Assembly (NCBI GenBank): GCA_963763495.1
Contig: CAVXOY010000010.1
Location: 1 to 48,971, forward strand
DNA from: DAOUEO01 sp963763495
GTDB taxonomy: Bacteria > Chloroflexota > Dehalococcoidia > DSTF01 > JALHUB01
DNA length: 48,971 nt
Reading direction: 5' to 3'
The notes beneath the pieces are model-generated. The model was not told the origin of the DNA, searched no databases, and saw only the letters and a list, made by a program, of their open reading frames with translations. Both the position numbers and the translations under genes were made by a program. Positions 1 to 10,470 of this stretch are shown here, one piece after another. Each line of letters begins with the position of its first letter. Position 1 is the stretch's first letter.

Positions 1-1710
1 GGGGCAGGATGCCGAAGTTCACCAGATTCGTCGCGTGGATGCGGGCGAACGACTTTGCCAGCACCGCCTTGAGCCCGAGGTACATCGGGGCCAGCGCCGC
101 GTGCTCGCGACTCGACCCCTGCCCGTAGTTGCCGCCGCCCACGACGATTCGAGATGCCGGCCTCCCGTGCCCGCCTTGCGAACTCGTGGTCGACCCGCTC
201 GAATACGTGCTCCGCCATCGCCGGGATGTTCGACCGCAGGGGCAAGAGCTTCGCCCCCGCCGGCATGATGTCGTCGGTCGTGATGTTATCGCCGACCCTG
301 AGCACCACCGGCGCCCGTATCGACTCCGCCGGCGGCTCCGCGAGAGGCAGCGGCATGATGTTGGGGCCGCGGATGACTTGCACATCGTCGCCCTTCTCCG
401 GCGGCGCGATGATCATCCCGTCGTCCACCCAGAACTCCGCCGGCAGCTTCACCCGGCGCCTCGCCCAGGTCTCGCGGGTCAGTGCATGGCTGCCGCGCAG
501 CGCCGTCGCTGCCGCCACCGCGGACTGCACAGATACACCCCGTCGCCCACCGTGCCGCTGCGTCCCGGGAAGTTGCGATTGAACGTCCGCATCGACGCCG
601 TGCCGGACGCCGGCGCCTGCCCCATCCCGATGCAGGGCCCGCAGGACGACTCCAGGATGCGGAACCCGGCGGCGATGAGGTCGGCGAGGCCGCCGTCCCT
701 ATCGATCGTCAGCAGCGCCTGTCGCGAGCCGGGGTTGATTGCCGCGCTCACGTCCGGATGCACCATCTTGCCCTTGGCGATTGCCGCCACCGTCGATCGA
801 GTCGGCGTAGGACGAGTTCGTGCAGCTCCCGATCGCCACCTGCGCCACCTCCGTCCCTGCGACCTCCCGTCACCGGCACCACCTTGTCCGGGCTCGACGG
901 CAGCGCGATCAGCGGCTCCAGCTTGTTCAGGTCGATCTCGATGACCTCGTCGTATTCCGCGTCGACGTCCGCGGCCAGCGCGTACCACGCCTTCTCGCGC
1001 TTCTGCGCCCGCAGGTACTCCCGCGTCCGCTCGTCGCTGGGGAAGACGAGCTTGTTGCTCCCAGCTCCGCGCCCATGTTCGTGATTGTTCGCCCGCTCCG
1101 GCACCGAGAGCGTCGCCGCTCCCTCGCCGCCGTACTCGAAGATGCGGCCGACGCCGCCCTTCACCGTCAGACGTCGCAGCATCTCCAGTATGACGTCCTT
1201 CGCCGCTACCCAGGCCGGCAGCCGGCCCGTCAGGTTGACCCGCACCACCTGCGGCATCATCGATAGAACGGCTCGCCCGCCATCGCCAGCGCCACGTCCA
1301 GCCCGCCGGCGCCCATCGCCAGCATGCCCGCGCCGCCGCCTGTCGGTGTGTGGCTGTCCGAGCCGATGAGCGTCTGCCCGGGGGCGCTGAACCGCTCCAG
1401 GTGCACCTGATGGCATATCCGTTCCCCGGTCGGGAAGTACGATGCCGTACTTGGCGGCCATGTTCTGGAGGAAGCGATGGTCGTCCGCGTTCTCGAACCC
1501 CGCCTGCAGCATGTTGTCGTCGACGTAGCTGACCGAGAGCTTCGTCCGCACGCGGGGAATGCCCATCGCCTCGAACTGCAGATACGCCATCGTCCCCGTC
1601 GCGTCCTGCGTCAGCGTCTGGTCGATGCGCAGCCCGATCTCGCTGCCCGCCTTCGCCTCTCCGGCGACCAGGTGCTCATCGATGATCTTGCGCGCCAGGC
1701 TTTTCCCCAT
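1..1710 (-). CDS. Aconitate hydratase, partial (C-terminus beyond window), several frame shifts
   Basis: Isomerises citrate and isocitrate in the TCA cycle using a [4Fe-4S] cluster. The N-terminal part begins MGKSLARKIIDEH and carries the aconitase-type LRIDQTLTQDATGTMAYLQ stretch. The cluster motif SCGPCIGMGQAP with the following RTFNRNFPGRSGT is readable near 540-660. The swivel domain (GDNITTDDIMPAG, then VVGGGNYGQGSSREHAALAP) is readable near 60-310. These pieces lie in different frames, with shifts near 1435, 1260, 1070, 870, 800 and 150, yet together they form a continuous aconitase. About 570 codons are present. The short, Aquifex-type aconitases are about 640-650 residues, so roughly 75 C-terminal residues are missing past position 1. 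The start at 1710 is an ATG. The frame shifts look like base-calling errors, because every conserved motif is intact. Confidence 0.9.
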
Positions 1711-1923
1711 GTGCCGACCTCTAGCTCAGTGATAAGTCCTCTCAACCCGATTATATAGCCCGCGCCGCCTTAGCCCAATCCATATCCTCCAAAAGCGGTA
1801 GGGTCGGGCAGCTTGCCTGCTGTTTGCGCCGGTTTTGCGAGCAATGGCGGGCTGGCTTGGATCGCCCCTGCAATTCTTCTCCCATGGCGCTGCCGAGAAC
1901 AAGGAATCACGGACACAACAGAC

Positions 1924-1952
1924 TTGACAGAATAGCACAAATGTACTATTCT
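1924..1952 (+). promoter_or_regulatory. Sigma70-type promoter overlaid by a LexA-like palindrome, upstream of imuB-dnaE2
   Basis: A consensus -35 TTGACA (1924-1929) is followed after exactly 17 bp by TATTCT (1947-1952). A 24-bp imperfect palindrome fills 1929-1952, covering the spacer and -10. Its arms AGAATAG and CTATTCT are perfect complements, and the core ACAAATGT is near-symmetric. The middle of the site fits the Gram-positive/cyanobacterial SOS-box pattern RGTAC-N3-DGTWCB with one mismatch. The imuB ATG is 47 bp downstream. A repressor bound here would block RNA polymerase, as expected for a LexA-controlled mutagenesis operon. LexA identity is inferred; lexA is not in the window. Confidence 0.75.
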
Positions 1953-1999
1953 CACTCCTTGTCGCTCGTGATTCTGGTCATGCTTCGGGTGCTACGGCC

Positions 2000-3191
2000 A
2001 TGCGTATCGCCTGCGTGCTCATCCCCCACTTCCCCGTCGCTGTGGAGCGCCAGCGCGACCCCGCTCTCCGCGGCCGGCCGCTCGTGATCGGCGAGACGCC
2101 CGACCAGCGAAAAGCCGTCCTCGATTGCTCGCCGGAAGCCGAAGCGCAAGGTGTACGCGTCGGCATGCCCCTGCGGCAGGCCCTCGCCCTCTGCCGCGAG
2201 GCCGTCTTCCTGCCGCCCCATCCGTCGCTCTACCGAGACGTCTTCGAGTCGGTATTCGAGGTGCTGGAGGGCTTCAGCCCGGAGGTGGAGGAGAGCGCCC
2301 TGGGCCGCGCCTACCTCAACGCCGGCGGCCTGGCGCCTCCACTACGAGGGCGAGCTGGACATGGGGGAGCGGATGATCCGCTCGCTGCGCGACGCCACGG
2401 GTCTGGTGGCAAGCGTGGGCATAGCAGAGGGGAAGTTCGTCGCCTGGACAGCCGCTGTCACCAGCGAGCCGGGGCAGGTCTGCACCGTGCCCGCTGGCAA
2501 AGAGGCCGAGTTCCTCCATCCCCTCGACGTCTCCCTCCTGCCTGCCTCGCCCGATACCCTGCGACGGCTGGACCTATACGGCCTGCGCACCATGGGCGAC
2601 CTGGCGCCCTGCCCCTGGGGCCGCTGCAGGCCCAGTTCGGCGGCGAGGGGAAACGGCTCTGGGAGCTGGCCCAGGGCATCGACAGAGAAGCCGCTGCGGC
2701 CGCGACGGCGAGAAGAGGTGCTGGTCGAGAGCATGCGCTTCCCTGCTGCCGCCGTCAGCGTCGAGGCGCTGGTCGTCGCCTGTCGCCGTCTGCTGGTGCG
2801 CCTGCACTGGCGACTGCGCGGTCGCGCTGCCCGCCGCCTGCGTCTGCGCGCCATCCTCTGGGGCGGACGGAGCTGGGAGAAGACGCTCACCTTCCACGAG
2901 GCCGTCATCGACTGGGAGCGGATGCTGTTCATCGCCAAGAGCGTCCTGGCGAACACGACGCTGCCGGGACCGGTGGAGGAGCTGACCATCGAGCTTTCGG
3001 GGATCACGGAGGAGCGGGGCAGGCAGGCGACGCTGTTCGCGGAGAAGGCGGGGATGAGGCGGCAGTTGGGCGAGGCTGTCCGCCAGCTTCGGGCGCGCTG
3101 GGGTCGGCCTCTTGTATCGCGGGTGGTGGAGGTGGAGCCGTGGTCGCGCCTGCCGGAGCGACGCCACGCCCTGATCGACTACGAGCCGTGA
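2000..3191 (+). CDS. imuB: ImuB-like Y-family DNA polymerase homologue (three frame shifts)
   Basis: Accessory Y-family polymerase-fold protein that links DnaE2 to the sliding clamp during SOS mutagenesis. The N-terminus MRIACVLIPHFPVAVERQ aligns with the DinB/UmuC palm start, but the metal-binding Asp of the usual DxDxFFAxVE motif is absent, as in ImuB proteins. The later SPEVEESALGRAYLNAGGL replaces the SIDEAYLD motif. Frame changes near 2335, 2612 and 2690 are needed to read GGLALHYEGELDMGERM, then LPLGPLQAQFGGEGKRLWEL, then RPRRREEVLVESM. Total about 397 codons, slightly shorter than typical ImuB (about 450-550). The stop overlaps the next start as GTGA, so the three genes form one operon. 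No imuA is adjacent. Confidence 0.85.
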
Positions 3192-3446
3192 AGACGCTGC
3201 AACCGCTCAAGCAGCCGCGGCCGGTCGACGGTGGAGGCGGACGAGTCGGGCGAGCCGGTCGCCGTTGTGCTGGGCGGGCGGCGGCTGGCGGTGGCGCAGG
3301 TGCAGGACGTCTGGCGCATCGACGACGAGTGGTGGCGGGAGGAGGTCTCGCGGCTGTACTACCGCCTGCTGCTGGAAGACGGTCGGGCGGTCACCGTATA
3401 TCGCGATCTCTGCGGCCATCGCTGGTTCAAGCAGGACTATGACTGA
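3188..3446 (+). CDS. Small protein between imuB and dnaE2 (DUF6504-like)
   Basis: About 85 residues. The GTG start at 3188 overlaps the imuB stop (GTGA), and the stop TGA at 3444-3446 overlaps the dnaE2 start (ATGACTGA). One frame shift near 3230 joins VKTLQPLKQPRPVD to VEADESGEPVAVVLGGRRL. The C-terminal half is a compact domain rich in Trp and Tyr (VWRIDDEWWREEVSRLYYR, then YRDLCGHRWFKQDYD). This resembles the short DUF6504 proteins often found beside mutasome genes in Actinobacteria and Chloroflexota; the family assignment is from memory of its WR-x-WWRE pattern. Its function is unknown. Tight overlap on both sides implies co-translation with ImuB and DnaE2. Confidence 0.75.
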
Positions 3447-6400
3447 ACCCTACGTCGAGCTGCACTGCCACTCCTGCTACTCCCTCCGCGAGGGCGCATC
3501 GACGCCGGAGGAGCTGGTGCTGCGCGCCCGCGAGCTCGGCTACGACGCCCTCGCCCTCACCGACCACGACGGCCTCTACGGCGCGATGGCGTTCGCCCAG
3601 ACGGCGAAGGCGTTCGGCGTGCGGCCCATCACCGGCGCCGAGGTGACGCTCGCAGGGCGGCTCACCACCTCACCCTCCTCTGCGAGTCGCAGCGCGGCTA
3701 CGCCAACCTCTGCCTCCTCCTCACCCACGCCCACCTGTCGAACAAGCGCGGCGAGCCGGCGCTGGACTTCGAGACGCTGGCCCGCCACAGCCGAGGGGCT
3801 CATCGCCCTCTCCGGCTGCAAGAAGGGCGAGGTGCCGTCGCTGGTCGCCGCCGGGCAGCTATCGAGAGGCGGAGGAGGCGGCCCGTCGCTACGTCGACGT
3901 CGTTCGGCCGGGAGAACTTCTGGATCGAGCTGCAGAACAACCTCGTCTACGGCGACCGCGAGCGCAACCGGGCGCTGGTGGAGCTGGCGGAGCGGCTCGG
4001 CGTGGGCTGCGTCGCCACCAACAACGTCCACTACCACGTGCGGGAGCGCCATCGCCTCCAGGACGTGCTGGTCGCCATCCGCAACCGCACGACGCTCGAC
4101 GCCTCGCACCAACTGCGCCGCGAGAACTCCGAGTACTACCTGAAGTCGCCCGAGGAGATGGCGTCGCTCTTCGCCGAGTGGCCGCAGGCGCTCGCCAACA
4201 GCGTCCGCATCGCCGAGCGCTGCACCGTTCGACCTCACCCGCGACCTCGGCTATCGCTTCCCCGACTACCCGGTGCCCGAAGGGCGAGACGGTCGACTCC
4301 CACCTGGAGCGCATCTGCTACGAGGCCGCCCGCGAGCGCTACGGCCGCATCACGCCGGAGGTCGACGCCCGCCTGCGCGAGGAGCTGGCGCTGGTGCGCA
4401 AGCGCGGGCTCTCCGGCTTCTTCCTGGTCTACCGGCAACTGCTGGAGATGGCCCGCGAGGAGGCGGCGAAGGTGCGCGGCACTTCCCCGCGGTCGATGGC
4501 CGGGCTGCCGCCGGGACGGGGTCGCGGCTCGTCGGTCAGCTCGCTCATCTGCTATCTCATCGGCCTCTCGCACGTCGACCCGCTGCGCTACAACCTCTTC
4601 TTCGGCCGCTTCCTCAACGAGGAGGGGACGTCGGTGCCGGACATCGACCTCGACTTCGCCCGCGACATCCGCGAGGCGCTCATCCTGCGGGTGCACGAAC
4701 GAGTTCGGGCCGGACCACGCGCCGCTGGTGGGCGAGATCATCACCTACAAGCTGCGCTCCGCCGTCCGCGACGTGGGCAAGGCGCTGGGACTGCCGGAGG
4801 CGGAGCTGGACAAGCTGGCGAAGCGGGTCGATGCGCGGCACGCCGACGACCTGGCGGAGGAGATGGCGTCGCTGCCGGAGTTCCGCCACAAGGCGGACGC
4901 CCCTCTCTGGCGCGACCTCGTGCAAGCTGGCGGCGCGAGATCGACGGCTTCCCGCGTCACCTCTCGCAGCACGTGGGCGGGATGATCATCTCCTCGGAGC
5001 CGGTCGCCGAGCTGGTGCCCATCGAGCAGGGGGGCATGGCCGGCCGCTACGTCTGCCAGTGGGACAAGGACTCGGTGGACGACGCGGGCATGATCAAGAT
5101 CGACTTCCTGGCGCTGGGGATGCTGTCGCTGGTCGAGGAGTGCGTGGAGCTTATCGCCGAGCGCCGGGGCCGCGTGCGTCGACCTCAGCCGCATCGACTT
5201 CAGCGACGCCGCCGTCTACGACATGATCTGCGCCGGCGACACCATCGGCGTCTTCCAGATCGAGAGCCGCGCCCAGATGCAGCTCCTGCCGCGCACGCGC
5301 CCGCGCTCGCTGGAGGACCTGACGCAGGAGGTGGCGATCGTGCGGCCGGGGCCCATCGTCGGCAAGGCGGTGAACCCGTTCGTGCAGCGCAAGCAGGGAC
5401 GGGAGCCCGTGACCTACGACCACCCGTCGCTGGAGGCGGCGCTGGAGGACACGCTGGGCGTCATCATCTACCAGGACCAGGTGCTGCAGGTGGCGATGGC
5501 CCTGGCGGGCTTCACCGCCGGCCAGGCGGAGGCGCTGCGGCGGGCGATAAGCCGCAAGCGGTCGCGGGAGGCGATGCAGGGCTTCTGGCAGCAGTTCCGG
5601 GAGGGCGCGCTGGCCCGTGGCGTCGACGAGAAGACGGCGCAGACGGTCTTCGACAAGCTGCTGGGCTTCGCTGAGTTCGGCTTCCCCAAGAGCCACGCCG
5701 CCGCCTTCGCCGTCCTCGCCTACCAGTCGTCCTGGCTGAAGAAGTACTACCCGGCCGAGTTCTACTGCGCCCTCTTCAACGCCCAGCCGATGGGCTTCTA
5801 CGCGCCGCACGTCTTCACGAACGACGCCAAGCGGCATGGCGTGGCGGTGCTGAACCCCGACATCAACCTCAGCGGCGCCAGGTGCACGGTCGAAGACGGC
5901 CCGGAGGGCGACGCCGTGCGCATCGGCCTCGGCTACGTGCGGGGCATCGGCGACAAGGCGGCCCAGGCGGTCGAAGAGGAGCGCGAGGAAAACGGCCCCT
6001 ATCCAGTCTGTCTGGGAGCTGATGAACCGGACGCGGCTCTCGCAGACGGCGGTCGAGAACCTGGCGTCGGTGGGGGCATTCGAGTCGCTGACCGCCAACC
6101 GCCGCCAGCCGATGTGGGAGGCAGGGCTGGTCATTCGGCCCCGAGACGGCCAGCTGGCGCTGCCCCTGCCCATCGAGCAGGACATGGTGGAACTGCAGGA
6201 TATGAGCCCTTGGGAGCGCATGGCCGCCGAGTACGGGAACCTGGGGCTGTCGCCCGGCCATCATCCGCTGGCCTTCATCCGGCGCAGCTTGGGAGAGGGG
6301 GTCGTCTCCAGCCGGCACCTGGAGAGCCTGGAGGACGGCACGACGGTGGAGATAGCGGGGCTGGTGGTCTGCCGCCAGCACCCGCTGACGGCGAAGGGCT

Positions 6401-6621
6401 TCGTCTTCCTGCTGCTGGAGGACGAGTTCGGGCTGGCGAACGTGATCGTGAAGCCGCAGCTATACGAGGGGTCACGCAGTCTTATCAAGGAGGAGCCCCT
6501 ACTGCTGGTCAGGGGGCAGTTGCAGCGGCGAGAGGGGATCACCAACGTCGTCGCCGAGAGCTTCCGAGCGCTGAGGGTCGACCGCTCGCTCGTCGCGCCG
6601 CCGGCGCACAATTTCCGCTAG
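3439..6621 (+). CDS. dnaE2: Error-prone DNA polymerase III alpha subunit DnaE2/ImuC (multiple frame shifts)
   Basis: C-family polymerase that carries out error-prone lesion bypass together with ImuB. Total span is 1061 codons, the normal DnaE2 length (about 1030-1080). The N-terminal PHP domain starts TEPYVELHCHSCYSLREGAS. The palm shows PGRGRGSSVSSLICYLIG and the catalytic PDIDLDF near 4640-4665. The tail holds a helix-hairpin region and a C-terminal OB fold (TVEIAGLVVCRQHPLTAKG). Reading the whole protein requires frame changes near 3660, 3860, 4207, 4275, 4697, 4930, 5172 and 6003; every conserved block is present across them. The ATG at 3439 sits inside the previous gene's end. It converges on the carboxylase gene at 6684. 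Confidence 0.92.
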
Positions 6622-6683
6622 GTCGGCGGCTCGTTGTCTGACACACCCTCCGCCGCCCGTTGCCATCATCGGGGGCAAGCCAT

Positions 6684-8234
6684 CTACAGCGGCACGTTCC
6701 CGTGCTTCTTCCGCGGCGTCGAGTCCGTCTTGCGCTGCAGCATCTCCAGCGCCCGGATGACCCGCCACCGTGTCTCCCGCGGGTCTATGACGTCGTCGAT
6801 GTACCCTCGCTCCGCCGCCGCGTACGGGCTCGTGAACTTCTCCCGGTACTCCTCGATTAGCTTCGTCCGCAGCGCCACCGGGTCCGCATCCTCCTTCAGC
6901 TCGCTCCGGAAGATGATGCCCACCGCCGCGTCCGGCCCCATCACCGCGATCTCCGCCGTCGGCCACGCCAGGTTCACGTCCGCCCGCAGGTGCTTCGACC
7001 CCATGGCGATGTAGGCGCCGCCGTATGCCTTCCGCACGATGACCGTCACCTTCGGCACCGTCGCCTCCGAGTACGCGTACACCAGCTTCGCCCCGTGAGT
7101 GATGATCCCGCCGAACTCCTGCGCCGTCCCCGGCAGGAACCCCGGCACGTCCACGAACGTCACGATCGGTATGTTGAAGGCGTCGCAGAAGCGCACGAAG
7201 CGCGCCGCCTTCCGCGACGAGTCGATGTCCAGCACCCCCGCCAGGTACAGCGGCTGGTTCGCCACGATCCCGACCGTCCGCCCGGCCATCCGTCCCAGCC
7301 CAACCACGATGTTCTGGGCGAAGTGGGCATGCACCTCCAGGAAGTCGCCGCTGTCCACCACCCGGTATATCAGCTCCCGCATGTCGTACGGCTTCACCCG
7401 GTCGTCGGGCACCAGCACCAGCATCTCCTCCGACCGCCGGTGCGGGTCATCGCTGATCGGCGCCAGCGGCGGGTCCTCCATGTTGTTCAGCGGCAGGAAG
7501 GACAGGAGATGCCGCACCTCGTGCAGACAGTCCTCCTCCCCGGCAATCGCGAAGCTCGCCACGCCGCTGCGCGTCGCCTGCGTCATCGCGCCCCCCAGCT
7601 CCTCGTGGGTCACCGACTCCTGCGTCACCGCCTTGATGACCTCCGGGCCCGTGACGTACATCTGCGACGTCTTCTGGACCATGAAGATGAAGTCCGTCAT
7701 GGCCGGCGAGTAGACGGCGCCGCCCGCGGAAGGCCCCATGATGACCGATATCTGCGGTACCACGCCCGATGCCAGCGCGTTGCGCAGGAAGACGCTGCCG
7801 TAGCCCGCCAGGCTCGCCACGCCCTCTTGGATGCGCGCGCCCCCCGAGTCGTTCAGCCCGACGACCGGCGCGCCGTTCTTCAGGGCCAGGTCCATCACCT
7901 TGCAGATCTTCTCTCCCACCACCTCCGACAGCGAGCCGCCGAAGACCGTGAAGTCCTGCGAGAACACGTACACCGGCCGCCCTTCGACCTTCCCGTAGCC
8001 GGTGACCACCGCGTCGCCGGGGAAGCGCTGCTCATCGGCGCCGAAGTCCGTGCAGCGGTGGACGGCCAGAGCGTCCAGCTCCACAAAGCTGCCCTCGTCG
8101 AGAAGGATGTCCAGCCGCTCGCGCGCCGTGAGTTTCCCTCGCGCGTGCTGCGCCTTGACCCGCTTGGGGCCTCCGCCCTGGCGCGCCTCTTCTTTGAGCT
8201 TCCGCAGGCGTTCTAGGTTCTCCTGTACGGACAT
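6684..8234 (-). CDS. pccB: Acyl-CoA carboxylase carboxyltransferase (beta) subunit, propionyl-CoA carboxylase type
   Basis: Transfers a carboxyl group from biotin to an acyl-CoA, probably propionyl-CoA to methylmalonyl-CoA. The 516 residues match the family's usual length and the gene is unbroken. Hallmarks are the N-terminal KLTARERLDILLDEGSF, the first oxyanion-hole region LNDSGGARIQEG with GPSAGGAVYSPAMTDF, and the C-terminal domain NQPLYLAGVLDIDSSRKAARF, VPGFLPGTAQE and RKAYGGAYIAM. A ribosome site AGGAGA lies about 9 bases before the ATG. The biotin carboxylase/BCCP partner is not in the window. The same family includes methylmalonyl-CoA decarboxylase alpha subunits, so the exact substrate is open. 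Confidence 0.92.
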   Translation of the reverse strand: MSVQENLERLRKLKEEARQGGGPKRVKAQHARGKLTARERLDILLDEGSFVELDALAVHRCTDFGADEQRFPGDAVVTGYGKVEGRPVYVFSQDFTVFGGSLSEVVGEKICKVMDLALKNGAPVVGLNDSGGARIQEGVASLAGYGSVFLRNALASGVVPQISVIMGPSAGGAVYSPAMTDFIFMVQKTSQMYVTGPEVIKAVTQESVTHEELGGAMTQATRSGVASFAIAGEEDCLHEVRHLLSFLPLNNMEDPPLAPISDDPHRRSEEMLVLVPDDRVKPYDMRELIYRVVDSGDFLEVHAHFAQNIVVGLGRMAGRTVGIVANQPLYLAGVLDIDSSRKAARFVRFCDAFNIPIVTFVDVPGFLPGTAQEFGGIITHGAKLVYAYSEATVPKVTVIVRKAYGGAYIAMGSKHLRADVNLAWPTAEIAVMGPDAAVGIIFRSELKEDADPVALRTKLIEEYREKFTSPYAAAERGYIDDVIDPRETRWRVIRALEMLQRKTDSTPRKKHGNVPL

Positions 8235-8346
8235 AGCCTTGTATCTCCTGTCCCTGGCTGGTCCCGCCTGTTGCTGCGCCTCTTGTGTAGCGATCGTGGC
8301 GGCGGGTAGGTCATCATCTTCGAAACGTTGGGCCGAAGAGCCTGCT

Positions 8347-9018
8347 CTACGGTGCCGGCGTTGGCGTTTCTGGGGCTGCTGTTGGCTCCTCGGTGGAGGT
8401 TGGGGCGGCGGGTGTGACGCTCGATGGCGGAATGATCAGCACGTCGCCGACCTGCAGGCTCCGCAGACCATCGACCGTCGTGTTGTTCGCCGCTGCCAGC
8501 TCCTCGACGGTAATGCCGAAGCGGGTGGCGATATCGCTGGCATTGTCCCCCGACTGCACTGTGTAGGTCGTCTCTCCCTCCCGCGGCGTCGAGGCGGGAC
8601 GAGGGGTACTCGTGGGGCTGCTCGTCTCTCTCGGCGTGGGCGTCGAAGGGGCGCGTGTGCCTTCGGCTGTTGGGGTTGCCACCCTTGAGGCAGGGATCTT
8701 CAGCACCTGTCCTACTACAAGCTGAGTCGGATCGGTGATGGAGTTCAGAGTCATCAGCTCCTCGACGCTGACCCCCAGTTGCTCCGCTATGCTGGAGGGA
8801 CTGTCGCCCGACTTCACGGTGTAGGTATCACCCGACGGGGCAGACGGCGTTGGCATGCCGTTGAGAATCAGCGGCTCGGGAAGCTCGGCGGGGAGAGTAG
8901 CGGTGGGTATCTTCCCCAGATCGGGTCGCCCCGATGGCGAATCAGAGCCGCCGCAGGCAAGACACAACAGCGCCGCTGCGAACAGGGCAACCACCACGGT
9001 CGGCTTGAGCAACTTCAA
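8347..9018 (-). CDS. Lipoprotein with two LysM domains
   Basis: A 223-residue secreted lipoprotein. The N-terminus is a signal peptide ending in the lipobox LLCLACGG, so Cys-22 is the probable lipidated residue. Two LysM repeats follow: TYTVKSGDSPSSIAEQLGVS (about 65-110) and TYTVQSGDNASDIATRFGIT (about 150-195). They are separated and flanked by Pro/Thr/Ser-rich linkers. LysM binds N-acetylglucosamine-containing glycans, so a peptidoglycan-binding envelope role is likely. There is no catalytic domain. It is transcribed toward pccB with a 112-bp gap. Confidence 0.88.
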   Translation of the reverse strand: MKLLKPTVVVALFAAALLCLACGGSDSPSGRPDLGKIPTATLPAELPEPLILNGMPTPSAPSGDTYTVKSGDSPSSIAEQLGVSVEELMTLNSITDPTQLVVGQVLKIPASRVATPTAEGTRAPSTPTPRETSSPTSTPRPASTPREGETTYTVQSGDNASDIATRFGITVEELAAANNTTVDGLRSLQVGDVLIIPPSSVTPAAPTSTEEPTAAPETPTPAP

Positions 9019-9107
9019 GGACAGCCTCCGCTCGGCTGGATAGTACTATAGCTGCGCCGGGGCGACAAGAGAGCGCTATCGATGGGCCTGCAAGCGGCCA
9101 GGAGTGT

Positions 9108-9518
9108 CTAGCGCCTCCCGCCGCGGTGCCCTTTACTGAACCAGCCTCTCACTTTGTCGGTGAGACTGGGTTCCGCGAGATCGACCACCTGCCCTCGCCA
9201 GCGCTTCTCCTGCTTTGGTCGCCGGGCGGTGAAGAAAGAGACGGCGACGGTCGCGAGCAGCAGGACGATCCCGGCGATGAAGGCGTACGCCGCAAAGGGC
9301 GACGAGCGAAAGACGTAGGCGACGACGATCAGCGCCAGGGACGCGACCATCACGTGCCCCGGCGAAATGCGCGACAGGCGTTGTGCTAGGTTTCTCCGCC
9401 ATCGCCGGAACCGGATGCCCCAGCGTCCGCGCATCCGAATGACTGGGCTTTCCTCCGGGACAAAGTTGTCCAGCTTGTCGAGTATCTCCTCGATCTCCCG
9501 CTCAAGCTCGTCCGGCAT
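9108..9518 (-). CDS. Small membrane protein of unknown function
   Basis: 136 residues. An acidic amphipathic N-terminus (MPDELEREIEEILDKLDNF) and an Arg-rich stretch (RFRRWRRNLAQRLSR, about 36-50) are followed by two close transmembrane helices, about 55-75 (VMVASLALIVVAYVF) and 78-97 (AYAFIAGIVLLLATVAVSFF). The C-terminal tail is basic. Nothing in it points to a catalytic role. It lies divergent from the secreted protein at 9722 and is transcribed in the same direction as the LysM lipoprotein, about 90 bp upstream of it. Confidence 0.75.
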   Translation of the reverse strand: MPDELEREIEEILDKLDNFVPEESPVIRMRGRWGIRFRRWRRNLAQRLSRISPGHVMVASLALIVVAYVFRSSPFAAYAFIAGIVLLLATVAVSFFTARRPKQEKRWRGQVVDLAEPSLTDKVRGWFSKGHRGGRR

Positions 9519-9721
9519 TGCCTGCCTCCACCACGCTCATTCTACACTGCCTCCAGAGGGGAGGTCTATCTGTCGTCAGCAGTCCTCTCAGAAGGTGCCT
9601 CTCCTCGATTGTGGCCGGATTTGACGCTCTTTTTACATTTGTTTAGCGGCTTCTTAGCCACCCGCCCGTATACTTAGCCTTGTAACGAACGCAAGTACAA
9701 AGCGCAGGTTGGGAGAGGAGA

Positions 9722-10393
9722 ATGTCCGTGAATCGGAAGGTTGGGTTGTTCGCAGCTCTGGGAGTCGTAATCCTCCTTATCTCTGGCCTTGTCGCTGGAG
9801 TGGCGCTGGCGCAGGGTGGAGGTGAAGGAGGTGCGCAGGGAGAGCGCGAGGGCTTCTTGGCCCGTGTAGCCTCTCATCTCGGTGTGACGGAGCAGCAACT
9901 TACCGACGCCTTCAAGGCGGCGAGGCTGGAGATGGTCGACGAGGCCGTCGCGGCAGGCAAGATCACTCAGGAACAGGCAGACCGGATCCGCGAACGGATA
10001 GAGGAGGGACGAGGTCTTGGTTTTGGATGGGGAGGCTGTCACATGCGTCCCTTTGGAGGCATCGTCTCCTCTGTTGCCGAGACCTTGGATATGACTCCCC
10101 GCGAGATCCTCCAAGAGATCAGACAGGGTCAGAGTCTGGCTGAGATCGGGCAGGCCAAGGGAGTCTCGCCGGAGGAACTGAAAAGTGTCATCCTGAGCGC
10201 TGCCGATTCGAAGCTTGACCAGATCGTCGCCGATGGGAAGATCACCCAAGAACAGGCGGACAAGATCATGACTCGCCTGACCGACAACATCGACAAGCTC
10301 CTCAACTGGAAAAGCGACGGCTCTGGTCGTGGGCTTCTAGGGAGAGGGATGAGGATGGATTGGGGAGCCGGCCCAGGGATGCGCATGTGGTAA
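9722..10393 (+). CDS. Secreted repeat protein of unknown function
   Basis: 223 residues with a signal peptide or N-terminal anchor (hydrophobic 8-30, ending GVALAQ). The mature part has two related helical units: LGVTEQQLTDAFKAARLEM with AAGKITQEQADRIRERI, and LDMTPREILQEIRQGQSL with ADGKITQEQADKIMTRL. The shared GKITQEQAD-[RK]-I element gives an internal duplication. A Gly/Met/Trp-rich tail (GMRMDWGAGPGMRMW) ends the protein. A GGAGAGGAG ribosome site precedes the ATG. Related proteins are frequent in Chloroflexota and Firmicutes but are functionally uncharacterised. A strong hairpin at 10471-10501 terminates the gene. Confidence 0.8.
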   Translation: MSVNRKVGLFAALGVVILLISGLVAGVALAQGGGEGGAQGEREGFLARVASHLGVTEQQLTDAFKAARLEMVDEAVAAGKITQEQADRIRERIEEGRGLGFGWGGCHMRPFGGIVSSVAETLDMTPREILQEIRQGQSLAEIGQAKGVSPEELKSVILSAADSKLDQIVADGKITQEQADKIMTRLTDNIDKLLNWKSDGSGRGLLGRGMRMDWGAGPGMRMW

Positions 10394-10470
10394 GCGCAGT
10401 ACGAGCGTCTTCATTTGGTCGTTACCCGCTCATCACGATCGGGTGAGAGGGTCAGACAACACACCCCGCT

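Noticed and set aside
1..6621. Decaying pseudogenes at the left end (aconitase, imuB, dnaE2)
   Set aside because: Despite many frame changes, no conserved motif or segment is lost and total lengths are normal. Decay would also bring stops, missense changes and deletions.
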